A DNA stretch of 64,000 bases. Origin: Gentiana macrophylla. Taxonomy: Eukaryota > Streptophyta > Magnoliopsida > Gentianales > Gentianaceae. Where the stretch lies: contig JAOBSW010000177.1 in assembly GCA_026214975.1 (NCBI GenBank), forward strand, positions 34,154 to 98,153, read 5' to 3'. Shown here one piece after another: positions 35,046-46,780 of this stretch. The notes beneath the pieces are model-generated. The model was not told the DNA's origin. It saw only the letters and a program-made list of their open reading frames with translations, and made no database searches. The number at the start of each line of letters is the position of its first letter. Positions within the stretch are counted from its first letter, which is position 1. The translations under genes and the position numbers were made by a program.

Positions 35046-36611
35046 TGATGAGCTTGAATTTACCCCTCGAAAATACATTTATAAAGACTCGCAAAAATCA
35101 GGTAAACTAACTCTCTAACCAGCAGAGTACCGGGTCAGATTGTTAGGATAGCTACAGGAGTACGAGGTCGATCCCAAGGGAAACGTGGTTGTGAGTACCA
35201 AAGTGAACGTGTGTCTTAGTCTAGGCGATCAAGTTTTTGGAAGGTTTGTTACTACACGACACTAAAATAATCAAGTCTAAAGAGAGAAAAGAGAGTTAAA
35301 CTACTAGGTTTTAAAGATAGGTTAAAAGACATAGCCGAACCATGATCAAAATAGCTAATTTCAACCCTACGGATAGACAAAACTGGAAGTGTGCATTATA
35401 ACAAATGAACTCTCACATTCAATCTCACGGGTGCGTGCTCCTAATTCTGATGTTAAGATCTGAACAACTCTCCTTCAACATCCTATGTGAGGTTAACTAA
35501 TTCCCTTTTTAGAAAACCGATTATCCTAACATGATTAAGTGTTGTGAGACGCTTGATATAACCCTCGTTATGGAAACAAGTCCAAAAATTACTCGGTCGA
35601 AGTTACTACCGATTCATACTCATCAACGTACTACACCAAACATCTTAACGCGAATGTGTCAAAGCAGTAAACCGAAGCTTTACCTAATCCATGGTCTACC
35701 CGAAAGACTCCGTGAAACAACTTGTCATCGTTGGCTCAAGAACCACCCGGCACTTCATAGTTCAACCCCGGGGTCTAACACTAAACTACACTAATCTAGA
35801 CTACCACATTCAAGTTACTATGTTGATAATAAAACATCGATGAGCGCGGGCCTGAATTCACGACCTAAAACCCGATATGTTTTACCTCCCGATCTTAGAA
35901 CCCTTTTTCCCACACCACTCTCTCTGAACAACTCTCAAGAATGATGTGTGTGATTTTTGACCTAGGTAGCTAATCTAGCCCAAATCCGTTATAACAAGTC
36001 CTAAGACGTGAAATATGTGAGATATAACAATAAAAAGCACTACACACTCCCTATTTCATTTTCCAAGGGTTGATTTCACCAAATTTTACATAATTCGGCT
36101 ATGTGACTACTTTAGCTATTCATAACAACGGAGAAAACAACGAAATATAAATATATATCTAAATACATACATATATATATATATATATAAATACTAGTAT
36201 ATAGATATATATATGTATATATAGATATATATATATATATATATAACAAGAAAGAAAAGAAACAAAACGAAAGAAAACAAAACGGAAATAAAATAACTAC
36301 AGCTATATAGATATACGTATAGATATATATAAAGATATATATAGATATAGATATATATAATATACGTATATATATATATATATGTATTTATACTAATTGC
36401 ATAAAAATGAAAGAAAGCAATAAAAGAAAAACGTAAACGAAATTATATTAAAACGATAACTAGTCGGGTTATTACACCGACATTATAACTACATATATAT
36501 CTAATTTAGGCCCCCCCCAAAACATAAATTAAAAGAAAGGAAAAGATGAAGGAGGATGGGGAAGGAGAGGGGCAAGAAAGAAGGAATGGAAATGGGGGGA
36601 GTATATATAGG

Positions 36612-36669
<58 letters not shown>

Positions 36670-37313
36670 CACATGGGAGCCATCATCAAGCACATGGGAG
36701 GGAATATCCATCATTGCAAGTAACATGCACCACATGGGAGAATATAATCAAGTTGGGAAAATATCTCCACTTTTCCCGGCGTTTCTATAGCGGCGCTTAT
36801 TGATAAAATAGCCATAACTTGAGTTGTAGACCTCCAATTGACGTGATTCAAAATGCGTTGGAAAGCTCATTTGAATATCTACAACTTTTATGCAGAACTA
36901 TTCCCCAGAAAATGCCTCTAAGTTGGGTCAAATGTCTGTCGAAGATATTTTACGGTAGAAGCATTTAGGACAATTGATCCGTTTGAACTTGTTAGCTTAT
37001 GGCACATTCTTCCATCCATCAAAATACATCTTCTTAGGCTCAAAACATGTCGTTACGTGGAATCTTGGTCAATGTATAATCCTGCAATGAACCACCAAAA
37101 CACCAAACGTAAATCCGACCACGACACTCCGGTTACTAAACCGTACAAAACTAATAAAACACATAAAAACACGATGTTTTATAAAATATTCATGACTTAT
37201 ATATTTTTATGAAATTTAGGAATTAAAGACTCGAAATGATACAAAAGTGCTCAAAATGATATCAGAAACGGGGTGAAAAGTTATAAAAATAACAGTGAAT
37301 TTTTCCGTCATCA
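35046..37313 (-). repeat. 5' LTR of the Tat-type element (sense minus)
   Basis: Same termini as the left LTR (TGATGAGC on plus, CCGTCATCA at the end) and 2268 bp long. It carries an expanded TA tract at 36615-36668. Confidence 0.93.
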
Positions 37314-37318
37314 ACAAC

Positions 37319-37570
37319 CAAATCAACAATTCTTCTCCCTCAAACCAGTCTCCTAATCCCTCATGCCAAAACAAAACTTCCACAACCCTAGGTACCTTTA
37401 AAAGATATAAGCAAGACCTTCCAAGAACCCTCTCTGACATCACCAACCAGCAAACCTGCACTGGAAAAATAAAGGTTAATGATGATGAGCAAATCAGTGA
37501 AAGGAAATCAAAAATTGTCAAGCAAGAGACCCTGGTGGATGCTGCAAAGCAGCTCCACCAGGAACAATGA
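37319..37570 (+). pseudogene. LINE ORF1, 3' end
   Basis: This continues the Ser/Pro/Asn-rich tail of ORF1 after the LTR element, then a Lys/Glu-rich end (KIKVNDDEQISERKSKIVKQ) and LHQEQ with stop TGA at 37568-37570. The stop overlaps the ORF2 start codon as ATGA (37567-37570). Confidence 0.75.
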
Positions 37571-38793
37571 AAATATTATGTTGGAACTGTAGGGGCCTAG
37601 GCAACCCCAACGCAGTTCCTAGCCTTAAATGCCTGGTCAAAAACTCTTATCCCTTCCATCTCTTCTTCTCTTCCTTTCTGAAACAAAGCTATCCTATACT
37701 GCTATGAATTCTGTTAGAATTAAATTAGGGTTTGCCTCCGGTTACCATGTACCAAGTATTGGAACCAGGGGAGGACTCTCTCTGCTCTGGAATGACTCCA
37801 CATCAGTCCAAATAAAGACCAGTTCTAGTGGTCACATTGATACAGAGGTCACTTACAACAACAAGCTTTTTCGCTTTACTGGTTCTATGGTAATCCAGAC
37901 CATACCCTAAGTCATTTTTCCTGGGATCTTATCCAAAGATTGCATACAGTTTCTTCTCTTCCTTGGATTTGTGCAGGTGATTTCAATGAGATTCTCCACC
38001 CTCATGAGAAGACTGGAGCTGCCTCAAGACCAAGATACCTAATGGAGAATTTCAGAAATGCCCTTAGTAGCTGTGATCTTCAATACCTGGGATACTCTGG
38101 TGCCAGGTACACCTGGACACAAGGGAGGTCAAATGGAAATGTTAGGGAAAGACTTGACAGAGCTGTGGCCAGTAGTTCTTGGATAAAAATGTTTCCTAAA
38201 TTTACAGTTACTCACCTCTTTGCAGCTAGGAGTGATCACATTCCTATCCTTATTTCAGATGGTCCTTTTGTGTTAAAGAAGAGAAAAGTCAGGCAAGTCA
38301 TAAGAAGGTTCGACCCATACTGGCTGCAAGATGCAGAGTGTTTTGATGTGTCAAAAGCTGATTGGGATAAAAGGCATCATGTGCATGCTGTTGATGTTTC
38401 TAAAGGAATAAAGGATGTGAGGGACTCCCTCCAATCTGGGAGCTCTTTTAAATATGGGAATATTACTGAGAAGATTAGCAAGCTACAAGACACTCTCCAT
38501 GGCATGCAGCAAGAAGAAAACTGGGATGTAGACAAGGAAAAGAGTATAATGAGAGAACTCAACCTTCTACTTAACATGGAGGAGGACTTTTGGAAACAAA
38601 GAGGAAGATGTAATTGGTTGGCCTCAGGGGACAGAAATACATCCTTCTTCCACATGAAGGCTTCCAGGAGGCACCTCAAGAATAAAATTGATGTCCTTAT
38701 TTCTGAAGATGGAACTGTTATAGAGGATCAGGGGGAGCTTACAGCTTATGCCAAACACTACTATGAAAACCTCTTTACTTCTAATGCAGGTAC
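37567..38793 (+). pseudogene. LINE ORF2, endonuclease and start of RT
   Basis: It starts MKILCWNCRGLGNPNAV, the classic start of an AP-type endonuclease of plant L1 ORF2. A frame change near 37629 and another near 37910 break it. Catalytic-site motifs are visible: FLSETKLS (Glu), ICAGDFNEILHPHEK (GDFN) and ARSDHIPI (SDH). A linker follows (FWKQRGRCNWLASGDRNTSF, HYYENLFTSNAGT). The frame is cut by a copia element at 38794 and resumes at 48619. The endonuclease would nick genomic DNA to prime reverse transcription. Confidence 0.85.
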
Positions 38794-40624
38794 TGTTAGG
38801 TTTTATGCCCGAAAGACAATTTGTAATTGTTTTATTTAAATAAATGACAGAATTTATTTCATCTTATTTATTCACATTTATTGCCAATATGTATACACTA
38901 CAGAAAACCCTAAGTATCTCGTTTATGTAATCACATAACTCAGTGTATGGCTATACACAAGAGGATTGAGTTAGTGAGATGTACTTAAAATTAACTTAGT
39001 CCGTAGCGTTTATTAATCTGAGTACGGGTCTCATGATTAATTTGCTAGCCCAGAACACTTTACGGTGTGACAGTCTTATCCGGACTGTCGGTAATAGGGG
39101 TACTAGTGGGGCATTTATATATGATGATAATCATATAGAAATTTGGACCGATTTGATTTGAGTTCTCAATATAATTCCGTAATCGAGAAGTCTTATCGAA
39201 TCACAAGATGATCATATATGGATTAATCAAATCCGAGGTGATCATGCATAAACCGCTTAGACTAGGGTAGAGTTTGATGTGTTAGTAAGGATCACTAGCA
39301 GATGTGGTCCAACACTTCTCGTTGGCTCTATTCTGGAATGAGTGAGTGGTCTGTGTTATCGCAGATATGGAATCCATTCCTTCCCTCGGGAAGTAGATAG
39401 ACAGTTCCCTTATTTGTTAACCATAGAAACTGATCGATGGGCCCAGTTCATACTATATTGGTTATGAACTAATTGATCACTAGGGGGTTAATGGTAAATA
39501 AGGATAATAGGTTTCGAGATGGGTTTACGGAAATATCCCGAATCGAAGTGAACAGTCTATGGAGGATTTATCCGTATGTAATGATTATATCAGTGGACGC
39601 TTTCGACTCATAAATTGAGTGTAAGTTATCTATATTCGATAGAGTTCAGTTTCGGGTTTATGGTGGTGTAATCCCGGAATTAATAGGTTGGATATAATTA
39701 TTCTGTCTGACGGATAATTTTATTCGAATTATTGTAGCTACTGAATATGGGTCCACGGTTCCCGACGTGGCACCTAATATAGCATATAGGTTTTCTCGTC
39801 ATTGCACCTCAATTATAATTAAATAGTGGATTGGGCTATTTAATTGATATGTGGATTAATTGTTTAGTTGGACTAAATAATTAAATACACGGAAAAGACA
39901 TTTTTCGTGGACTCGGCCCAAATTGGTGTGTTGACCTTTTTGACCTAATTGGTCAAATAAAGAAACATGCGTGTAGACTTAGGGTGGGTTTACAAGTGGC
40001 GCATGTTTTGATTATTTAATTATTAAGGAATTAGTTTTCTTGGATAATTATTTGACATGTGATTTATCTTTTATTTGTTAATTGATAATTCATGGAATAT
40101 TAGATAATAATATGATTTATCCTAATTTGTTTGGGATAATTATTTTATTTATCTTTTATTTGGAATAAAGGATTATTCTAATAATTATCTCTTAATTATT
40201 AAATCCTTGGAGGACAAGGATTACTCTCCTATATAAATAGAGTTCTCCCAAGCCTTGTGACACATGAGATACACGCCATTATTGAAAGAAAACTAGCTTG
40301 GAATTTTCGGCTATTTTCTTTGGGTTTCGAGTTGGAATAATCTTCGGGATTATTCCGGTAGCATATCAAGGAGGTCCGGCGGCGGGAAACACCATCCACT
40401 TGGTGTTGCTGGGAGACACACGTTGGAAGACGGTGGCTGCTCAATCACGTGTTCAAGGAGCCTTTTGTTCTTGGAGTTAAGCACCATAAAAAGGTAGGCT
40501 CCCAAACCCCCTTGTAGTTTAGATCTTAAATTTATGTTCTTTGTTTCGTTTAGATCTAGATCTGATGCATTCCGCTGCGTAATCGGGTCAATCTATGATT
40601 GATCCGACGATATTACATTCAACA
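38794..40624 (+). repeat. 5' LTR of the complete copia element (1831 bp)
   Basis: TGTTAGGTTTTATGCCCGAA to TTACATTCAACA. A TATA-like CCTATATAAATAG lies at 40229-40241. The GGTAGGC word at about 40491, downstream of the presumed start, looks like a splice donor. Confidence 0.93.
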
Positions 40625-40626
40625 AG

Positions 40627-40639
40627 TGGTATCAGAGCC
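40627..40639 (+). other. primer binding site (initiator-Met type)
   Basis: TGGTATCAGAGCC, two bases after the LTR end. It is a perfect match to the common plant copia primer site. Confidence 0.95.
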
Positions 40640-42705
40640 TTTGATCTAACGATCAAAGAATATGAGTTTTAGATCTATGAGTGGAAAAGCATGTTTTAGG
40701 TGTTTTTATTTCGTTTTTTTTTTTGTAAATTCGAAATTTATCATGTTGTATGCTTGTGAATGTTGTGGTTGAAGAGATGGATTGGGTTGGTACTGTTTAC
40801 CCGTAGATCTATTTTGTAGCTCTTTTGTTTAGTAACAATTGAGTATAGGAATTGTATTTTTTTATGTCAATTTTCGAAAATTCATTGTAAAAGTAGCATC
40901 TTTTATTGTAATTTTGTTATTCCGGGCTCGAAAAGATGAAGATCTTGCTGAAAAGATGAAGATCGAGGCGAAATCCAAGGTATGAACGAGGAGAAACGGT
41001 TTAATTTTTTTTTAAAAAAAACTGCTACAGGACTTTCTGCGACGCTGAAAAGCGTCGCTATAAGTCCTGTTTATAAAATTGCATGCGGCTAGGGTATAAA
41101 GCTTGCGGCTGTGTCACAATTTTTTTTTAACCTAATTTTTTTTATAAAAGGCTGCTGTATGGCAGAAAATAAAAATAAAAATAAAAATAAATAAAAATAA
41201 AATATATTTTTCTTGGAAATTTTTTTGTAACAGCCGAAAGAGGAAAAAAAAAAGAAAGAAAAAAAAGGTTTTTTTTGGCAGCCGCATGTAAAAAAAAAAA
41301 AAAAAAAAGAAGAAGAAGAGATTAATTATAATAAATTGGTTTTATTTAATTAAAAAGGCCTTTCTTCTCTCGGGTGTTCGTGGTTCTTGATCCGGCGGTT
41401 CGAGTTCAAGATTCGAAGATCAAGACTCAAGACATAGTATAAGTTTTACTTTTCCTTAGAAAATAGTTAGTCGAGTGTGCAAACGGGCCCATCTCGGTGT
41501 TTACTTTTCGGTATAATTTTGTGCTTGATCAAGATTACGTGCTTAAAACCGGAAAATTGCCATGACTTGCATCTTCATGATTCCACTCCAATGCATACAC
41601 GTAGCTAGTTTATTTCGAATAAATTAGGCATGTATAACTCGAATAATTAGTATGAATGCTTATTAATTTAATATGTGGTAGTTAAATAATAAGTAGCTAA
41701 TTATAAAAACCGAGGACCCGGGTTTTTGTCAATCGTTTACGATTTTAGTGATGGATTCTCGGTGAATGCCACTTGGATAAATCGTTGAGCTTTTCGGTGA
41801 TGGCTTCTCACTTAACCCACCTTAAACAAAAACGAGATTACGCTTTGGGTGGCAACTTAGAAATCGGAGAATCTTAGTACATGGGTTCGAAATGGTCTAA
41901 CCATGGTTGGCGAGTTCAACCCGAGCTTCGCTCAATCGACTTCTCCCACGTGTGATGTATGCGTTATCGCAGATTCGACAGACTTAGCATAGCCGATAAG
42001 CCATCGGGCTAAACGGGCTTCTCTTTCCGTATTGGCCTGAACTATCACATATGTTCCAACGAATACGACGGCGTAGGCTTGCCTACATAACCGACCCTAT
42101 TCGGAGTACTTTGATTCATTGTTTCTTATTGTCAAGGCCAAAACCGTAATTAGTAAACCCACCACTTTTTCAAAATATTGAGTGGGAGCGGGGAAGGCGA
42201 CAGCCAACCCCACGGCCTGTACTATAAATGCAAGCACGTGAGAGAAGGGTGACACCTCGAGCCGTTTTGATTCCGGCCCCCTGCGGGTGGTGTTCAGCCC
42301 TATGAAAATTCAAGACTTGGTTTCCGAAAGGATAGGATTTCGGGTACTCGTTGAATCATTGACCGACCCTACGGCGGCACACTCGGGGCGTACTTTGAGA
42401 TTTGATATAGTAGGTCACACTCTTTATGGATATTTTCGAAATATCTAGGCTAGAAAAGGAAGGTAATCAGTGATTAAAGTCCGGGATGTCTGATTCCCGT
42501 GAGATGTTTGATTCTCGAAGATTAATCACTGAGAGAGATTGTCTCAATTTAATCATCACCTCTTTGACTGACCCTGCGGCGGCACTGAGGTGTGAGATTA
42601 AATCCTTGGAATGGTAGGATAGACTTAATATAGTTTATTATTCCTAAAATACAGAATATAGTAGTGTATATTTGATTAAGTTTCTGTCATTTTATTTACA
42701 GCAAC
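40640..42705 (+). other. long non-coding leader of the complete copia element
   Basis: About 2.07 kb between primer site and gag ATG, with no long frame. It contains the 44-nt hairpin at 41027, A-rich runs (41170-41310) and blocks shared with the leader at 15190-16978. It ends TTTTATTTACAG just before the start codon, which looks like a splice acceptor. Confidence 0.75.
41027..41070 (+). other. 44-nt perfect two-step hairpin with GAAA loop
   Basis: ACAGGACTT (41027-41035) pairs with AAGTCCTGT (41062-41070); after a TCT/TAT internal loop, GCGACGCT (41039-41046) pairs with AGCGTCGC (41051-41058), closed by a GAAA tetraloop. Both stems are perfect. It could be an RNA signal of the leader. It could also be part of a captured CACTA-type DNA transposon end, which often carries GCGACGC/GCGTCGC words. 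Confidence 0.8.
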
Positions 42706-43614
42706 ATGTCTTCGCAAATTCAAACTTTACTGAATGATAAACTAAATGGCGACAATTTTACTAAGTGGAAAAGTAACGTAAACGTGGTGCTCGTATTTGA
42801 GAATGCACGTTTGTTTTGATCGAGGAGTGCCCCTGTTTCTTCCCCTCAAAATCCGCCTAAACGCATGTGCGATCAACATCAAAAATGGCAAGAGGCGAAT
42901 AATAAGGCAAGAGGCATCTTCTTAGCCTCGATTGTCGGATGTCATTCGGAGCAAGATTGAGGGTTTTAATATCGCACGAGAAATCTTGCAACATTTAACC
43001 ATCATGTTTGGCAAACCGTCTGATCAAGCAAGACACGAGGCCGTGAGAAGAAGGTCACAATGCCAAGATGAGGCGGGTCGATGCCGGTTATCGGTCATGT
43101 GATGAACATGATTAGTTACTTTATCGATGCAAAGAACTCATGGTGCGATTATAGACGATGCTACTCAAGTGTCGTTGATTCTTGAATCTCGACATCTCGA
43201 TTTCCTCGACGCTCAGGACCCGCCTACATCATGTCTAAGGCTCACCTTTCCATGACGGAGTTGATCAACGAACTTCAAGTCTCACGAGGTCTTTCTACGA
43301 AAGATAAAATCCTGGATCAGGAAAAGAAGGCTGAGGCAAATGTGGTCGTAGCAAAGGCGTCTAAATCAAACCAGCAGGGTAAACAAAAGAACAAGAAACA
43401 AACTGCACCAGCGCCTAAACCTATGAAGAAGAAGGCTAAGCCGAATACACCATCCAAGCCCAAGGGCAAGTGTCATTATTGCAATGAGATAGGCTTTGGC
43501 GTCACATCCGCGCCCGTATATCTCAAAGATGTAAAGGATGGGAAGGTTAAGGCTAGCAATGGGAAAGATAAGAAAGGTAATCTGAATTACTTGTCTTGGA
43601 ATCTTTCAATGTAG
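42706..43614 (+). pseudogene. gag of the complete copia element
   Basis: The ATG at 42706 starts MSSQIQTLLNDKLNGDNFTK, a normal copia Gag start, but a TGA stops it at 42817-42819. Gag-like pieces continue in other frames. The C-terminal part (43231-43614) has MTELINELQVSRGL, a long Lys-rich basic segment and the first half of a zinc knuckle, CHYC. The expected His and last Cys are missing, replaced by an out-of-frame-looking stretch before VYLKDVKDGK. A Gag with a broken knuckle should package RNA poorly. Confidence 0.75.
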
Positions 43615-44664
43615 CTAAAGATGTATCAATTTGGATCACTGGATATCTGGAGCTACTAACCATGTATGTTCTTCTTTGCGAGCATCCTTAGTTCGTATGA
43701 GGAGCTAGAGGAAGGAGCTCAAGTTATGAGAGTCGGCACCGGGGCGTTAGTTTCAGCAAAAGTAGTGGGAGCTGTGGCTTTACATTTTGGAAATAAAGTT
43801 TTACATTTAGACAATGTTTATTTCATTCCGAATTTTCATAGAAATTTGATTTCGTATTCTGCTTTGAAAGACCAGTTGTACTCTGTTTCTTTTATGAATA
43901 ATGAGTTTACTATTTCAAAGAATGGTTTTACTTTGTGTACTACTGTGTTAGAAAACGGATTGATTTTCAATAAACCCACGCAAGCTCCCTTGTTAAATAC
44001 TGAAATGTTTAAAGTAGCACATCAAAAATCTGCTAAAAAGCAGAAAATTTCTCATAAAGAAGATAGTACATATCTTTGGCACCTTAGGCTAGGTCACATT
44101 TCCTTGGAAAGACTCAAACGACTTGCTAAGGGTGATACCTTAAAAGAGTTATATGTTGACTCGTTGCCCGTCTGCGAATCTTGCCTGGAAGGAAAAATGA
44201 CTAAGCGTCCCTTCTCGTCAAAAGGGAATAGGGCCAAAGAACCTCTAGAGTTAGTACATTCAGACCTTTGTGGTCCGATGAATGTGCAAGCTAGAGGCGG
44301 ATTCGAGTATTTTGTTACTTTCATTGACGACTACTCGAGGTTCGGATATGTTTATCTGCTGCATCGAAAATCCGAGACTTTTGTCAAGTTTAAGGAATTT
44401 CAAGCAGAAGCCGAAAGGCAGTTGGGCAAGTCTTTGAAATGTCTTCGCTCTGATCGCGGAGGAGAGTACTTAAATACTAAGTTCACTGACTACCTACTTG
44501 AACATGGGATCTGTTCCCAACGTTCTGCGCCTAGGACACCTCAGCAAAATGGAGTTGCTGAACGGAGAAATAGAACATTGATTGACATGGTCAGATCAAT
44601 GATGAGCTACGCCTCGCTACCGATATCCTTTTGGGGATATGCTCTAGAAGCAGCGGTACACATA
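43615..44664 (+). pseudogene. protease remnant and integrase of the complete copia element
   Basis: The protease active site lies at about 43630-43665, where flanking indels put the DSGAT-type codons out of frame. From 43666 one frame is open to 44664: protease end (NVYFIPNFHRNLISYSALKD), the pre-integrase zinc region (LWHLRLGHISLERLKRL and CESC) and the integrase core with HSDLCGPM (Asp), RSDRGGEYLN (Asp) and QQNGVAERRNRTL (Glu). The D,D-35-E set is intact. A stop at 44665 cuts off the integrase C-terminus. Confidence 0.85.
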
Positions 44665-44667
44665 TGA

Positions 44668-46693
44668 ATGTGGTTCCGTCTAAGTCTATCAGTAAGACAC
44701 CCTTGGAACTTTGGAAGGGACGTGGCGAAAGCATACGTAACTTTCGAATTTGGGGTTGTCCGCACATTTACTAGTGGACAAGACTACGAAACTACAAAAG
44801 CGCATTTAAAGTATGTTTGTTTGTTGGTTACCCAAAGGAACACGTGGAGGTCATTTTACGATCCGGAAGATAACAAGGTAATAGTTTCCACTAATGCCAC
44901 GCTTTTGGAGGATCAATGATATGACAGCACTTCAAGCCTCAAGTAAAGTCGCATTTTGAGGAGTTACTTTCGACGAGGTCGGACCACAAGTGCCACCTAG
45001 TGTCACCGTAGGCAACACTACGAATGCAACAATCACCCTTAATCCTAATCCACCCAGACGTCATCGAGAGAGTGGTTCGCCACCAAATCGGTATGGACAA
45101 TCGAGGCTAACGTAGCCGCCTCTCGATGGTGTGGAAGATGATCCAAAGGTCCTTTCGCAAGGCCATGGAGGATCGTGACAAGGATCTATGGGTTGACGCG
45201 ATGAATCAAGAGATAGAGTCCATGTACTCTAACTCGCCTGGAAACTTGTAGATTGCCCCGGCGGGTAAAACCCCAGGGAGCAAGTGGCTCTACAAGAGGA
45301 AGCGAGGAGTTGATGGTAAGGTGCAAACCTTTAAAGCACGGCTTGTAGCTAAGGGCTACACACGAGAGAGAGGTATAGACTACGAAGAGACCTTCTCCCA
45401 TGTGGCCATGCTTAAATCGGATCCTCCTTTCTATTGCCGCATGCCTATATTATGAAATCTGGCAAATGGATGTCAAGACAGCGTTTCTTAACGGCTTTCT
45501 CGACGAGGAAATCTATATGCAAAGAAACTGAAGGATACATCGAGGAAGGCCAAGAGCACAAAGTGTGCAAGTTCTTTGAGATCCATTTATGGGTTGAAAC
45601 AAGCATCTCGGTCTTGGAATCATAGATTTGATGACACCATTAAGTCATATGATTTCGAACAAAATCCTGATGAATCTTGTGTATACAAGAAAGTCATCAA
45701 GGATAAGGTTGTGTTCCTAGTGTTGTACGTAGATGACATTCTCCGATTGGAAACGATAAGGGGATGTTGTCGGACGTTAAAATTTGGTTGGCCAGCCAAT
45801 TCCAAATGAAAGATTTGGGAGAGGCGAATTATGTTCTCGAGATCCAATTAATACGGGATCGTAAGAACAAGATGTTACCTCTTTCACAAGCCACTTACAT
45901 TGATAAGGTGATGGCTAGATATAGCATGACGGACGCAAAGAAGGGTTACCTACCAACTCGTCACGGCGCCCATCTCTAAGACTCGAGTCCTCGAGACTCT
46001 CGAGAAACAAAGGCTATGCAAAGAGTGCCTTATGCTCGGGCCGTAGGTAGTCTAATGTACGCTATGTTGTGCACTAGACCGACATCCGTTATGGCGTTGG
46101 ACTAGTCGGTCTTTATCGGCCTAATCCAGGCAATGAGCATTGGATTGCAAAGAAAGAACCTCTTAAAGTATTTGAAGAGGACTAGGAATTATATATTTGG
46201 TATATTCGGTGCAAACTGGATGTGCAGTGGTACATCGACTCGACTTTCGATGATAGAGATGATTTCAAATCTACCTCAGCTCAAGTGTTTACCATTGGTG
46301 GTGGTGCGATCATTTGGAGAAGCGTCAAGCAATCCAAAGACGGCCGATTCTACTATGGAAGTCGAATACATAGCGGCCTCTCGAGGCGCCTAAGGAAGCG
46401 CTTTGGCTCAAAAAGTTCTCGAGTGGTTTAGAGTCTCTCCAAATCACAACGATCCGATCGCTCTCTATTGTGACAACAATAGAGCGGTATCTAATTCGAA
46501 GGAACCCCGTAGTCACCGCAAGTCAAAGCATATCGAGCGAAAGTACCATTTAATCAGAGAGATAGTCCAAAGAGGTGACATTTCCGTCAAGAAAATCGCC
46601 TCTGCTGATCCTTTCACCAAGACATTGCCGTTAGAAGTTTTCAACCGGCATTTGGAAACTATTGGTATTAGGGACATGACTTATTTGCTTTAG
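44668..46693 (+). pseudogene. reverse transcriptase and RNase H of the complete copia element
   Basis: Pieces in all three frames. The RT has LYVDDILRLETI at about 45722-45757 with the YVDD site, then FQMKDLGEANYVLEIQLIRD. RNase H ends in one frame (46403-46693): YCDNNRAVSNSKEPRSHRKS, HIERKYHLIREIV, DPFTKTLP and the stop at 46691-46693. At least eight frame changes break it. Some may be sequence errors, since the flanking LTRs also differ by small indels. Confidence 0.82.
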
Positions 46694-46767
46694 AGCAAGT
46701 GGGAGTTGTATTGCTGTAATATAGATATAGGGTATGCTCTAAAACAATTAATCCACTTGCCTTTCGT

Positions 46768-46780
46768 GCAAGTGGGAGAT
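46768..46780 (+). other. polypurine tract of the complete copia element
   Basis: GCAAGTGGGAGAT directly before the 3' LTR start at 46781. A similar GCAAGTGGGAG word lies at 46695-46705, just after the pol stop. Confidence 0.85.

Larger units (their letters stand above)
29982..37313 (-). mobile_element. non-autonomous Tat/Ogre-type LTR element (LARD-like, 7.3 kb)
   Basis: Two LTRs of 2264 and 2268 bp enclose 2.8 kb with no gag-pol frame. Target duplication ACAAC is perfect (29977-29981 and 37314-37318). The minus strand is sense: the primer site TTGGCGCCGTTGCCGGGG lies next to the right LTR and the polypurine tract AAGTGGGGGGTTG next to the left LTR. That primer site is the type known from Tat/Ogre gypsy elements. 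The large non-coding body fits a LARD mobilised by proteins of a relative. Confidence 0.88.
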
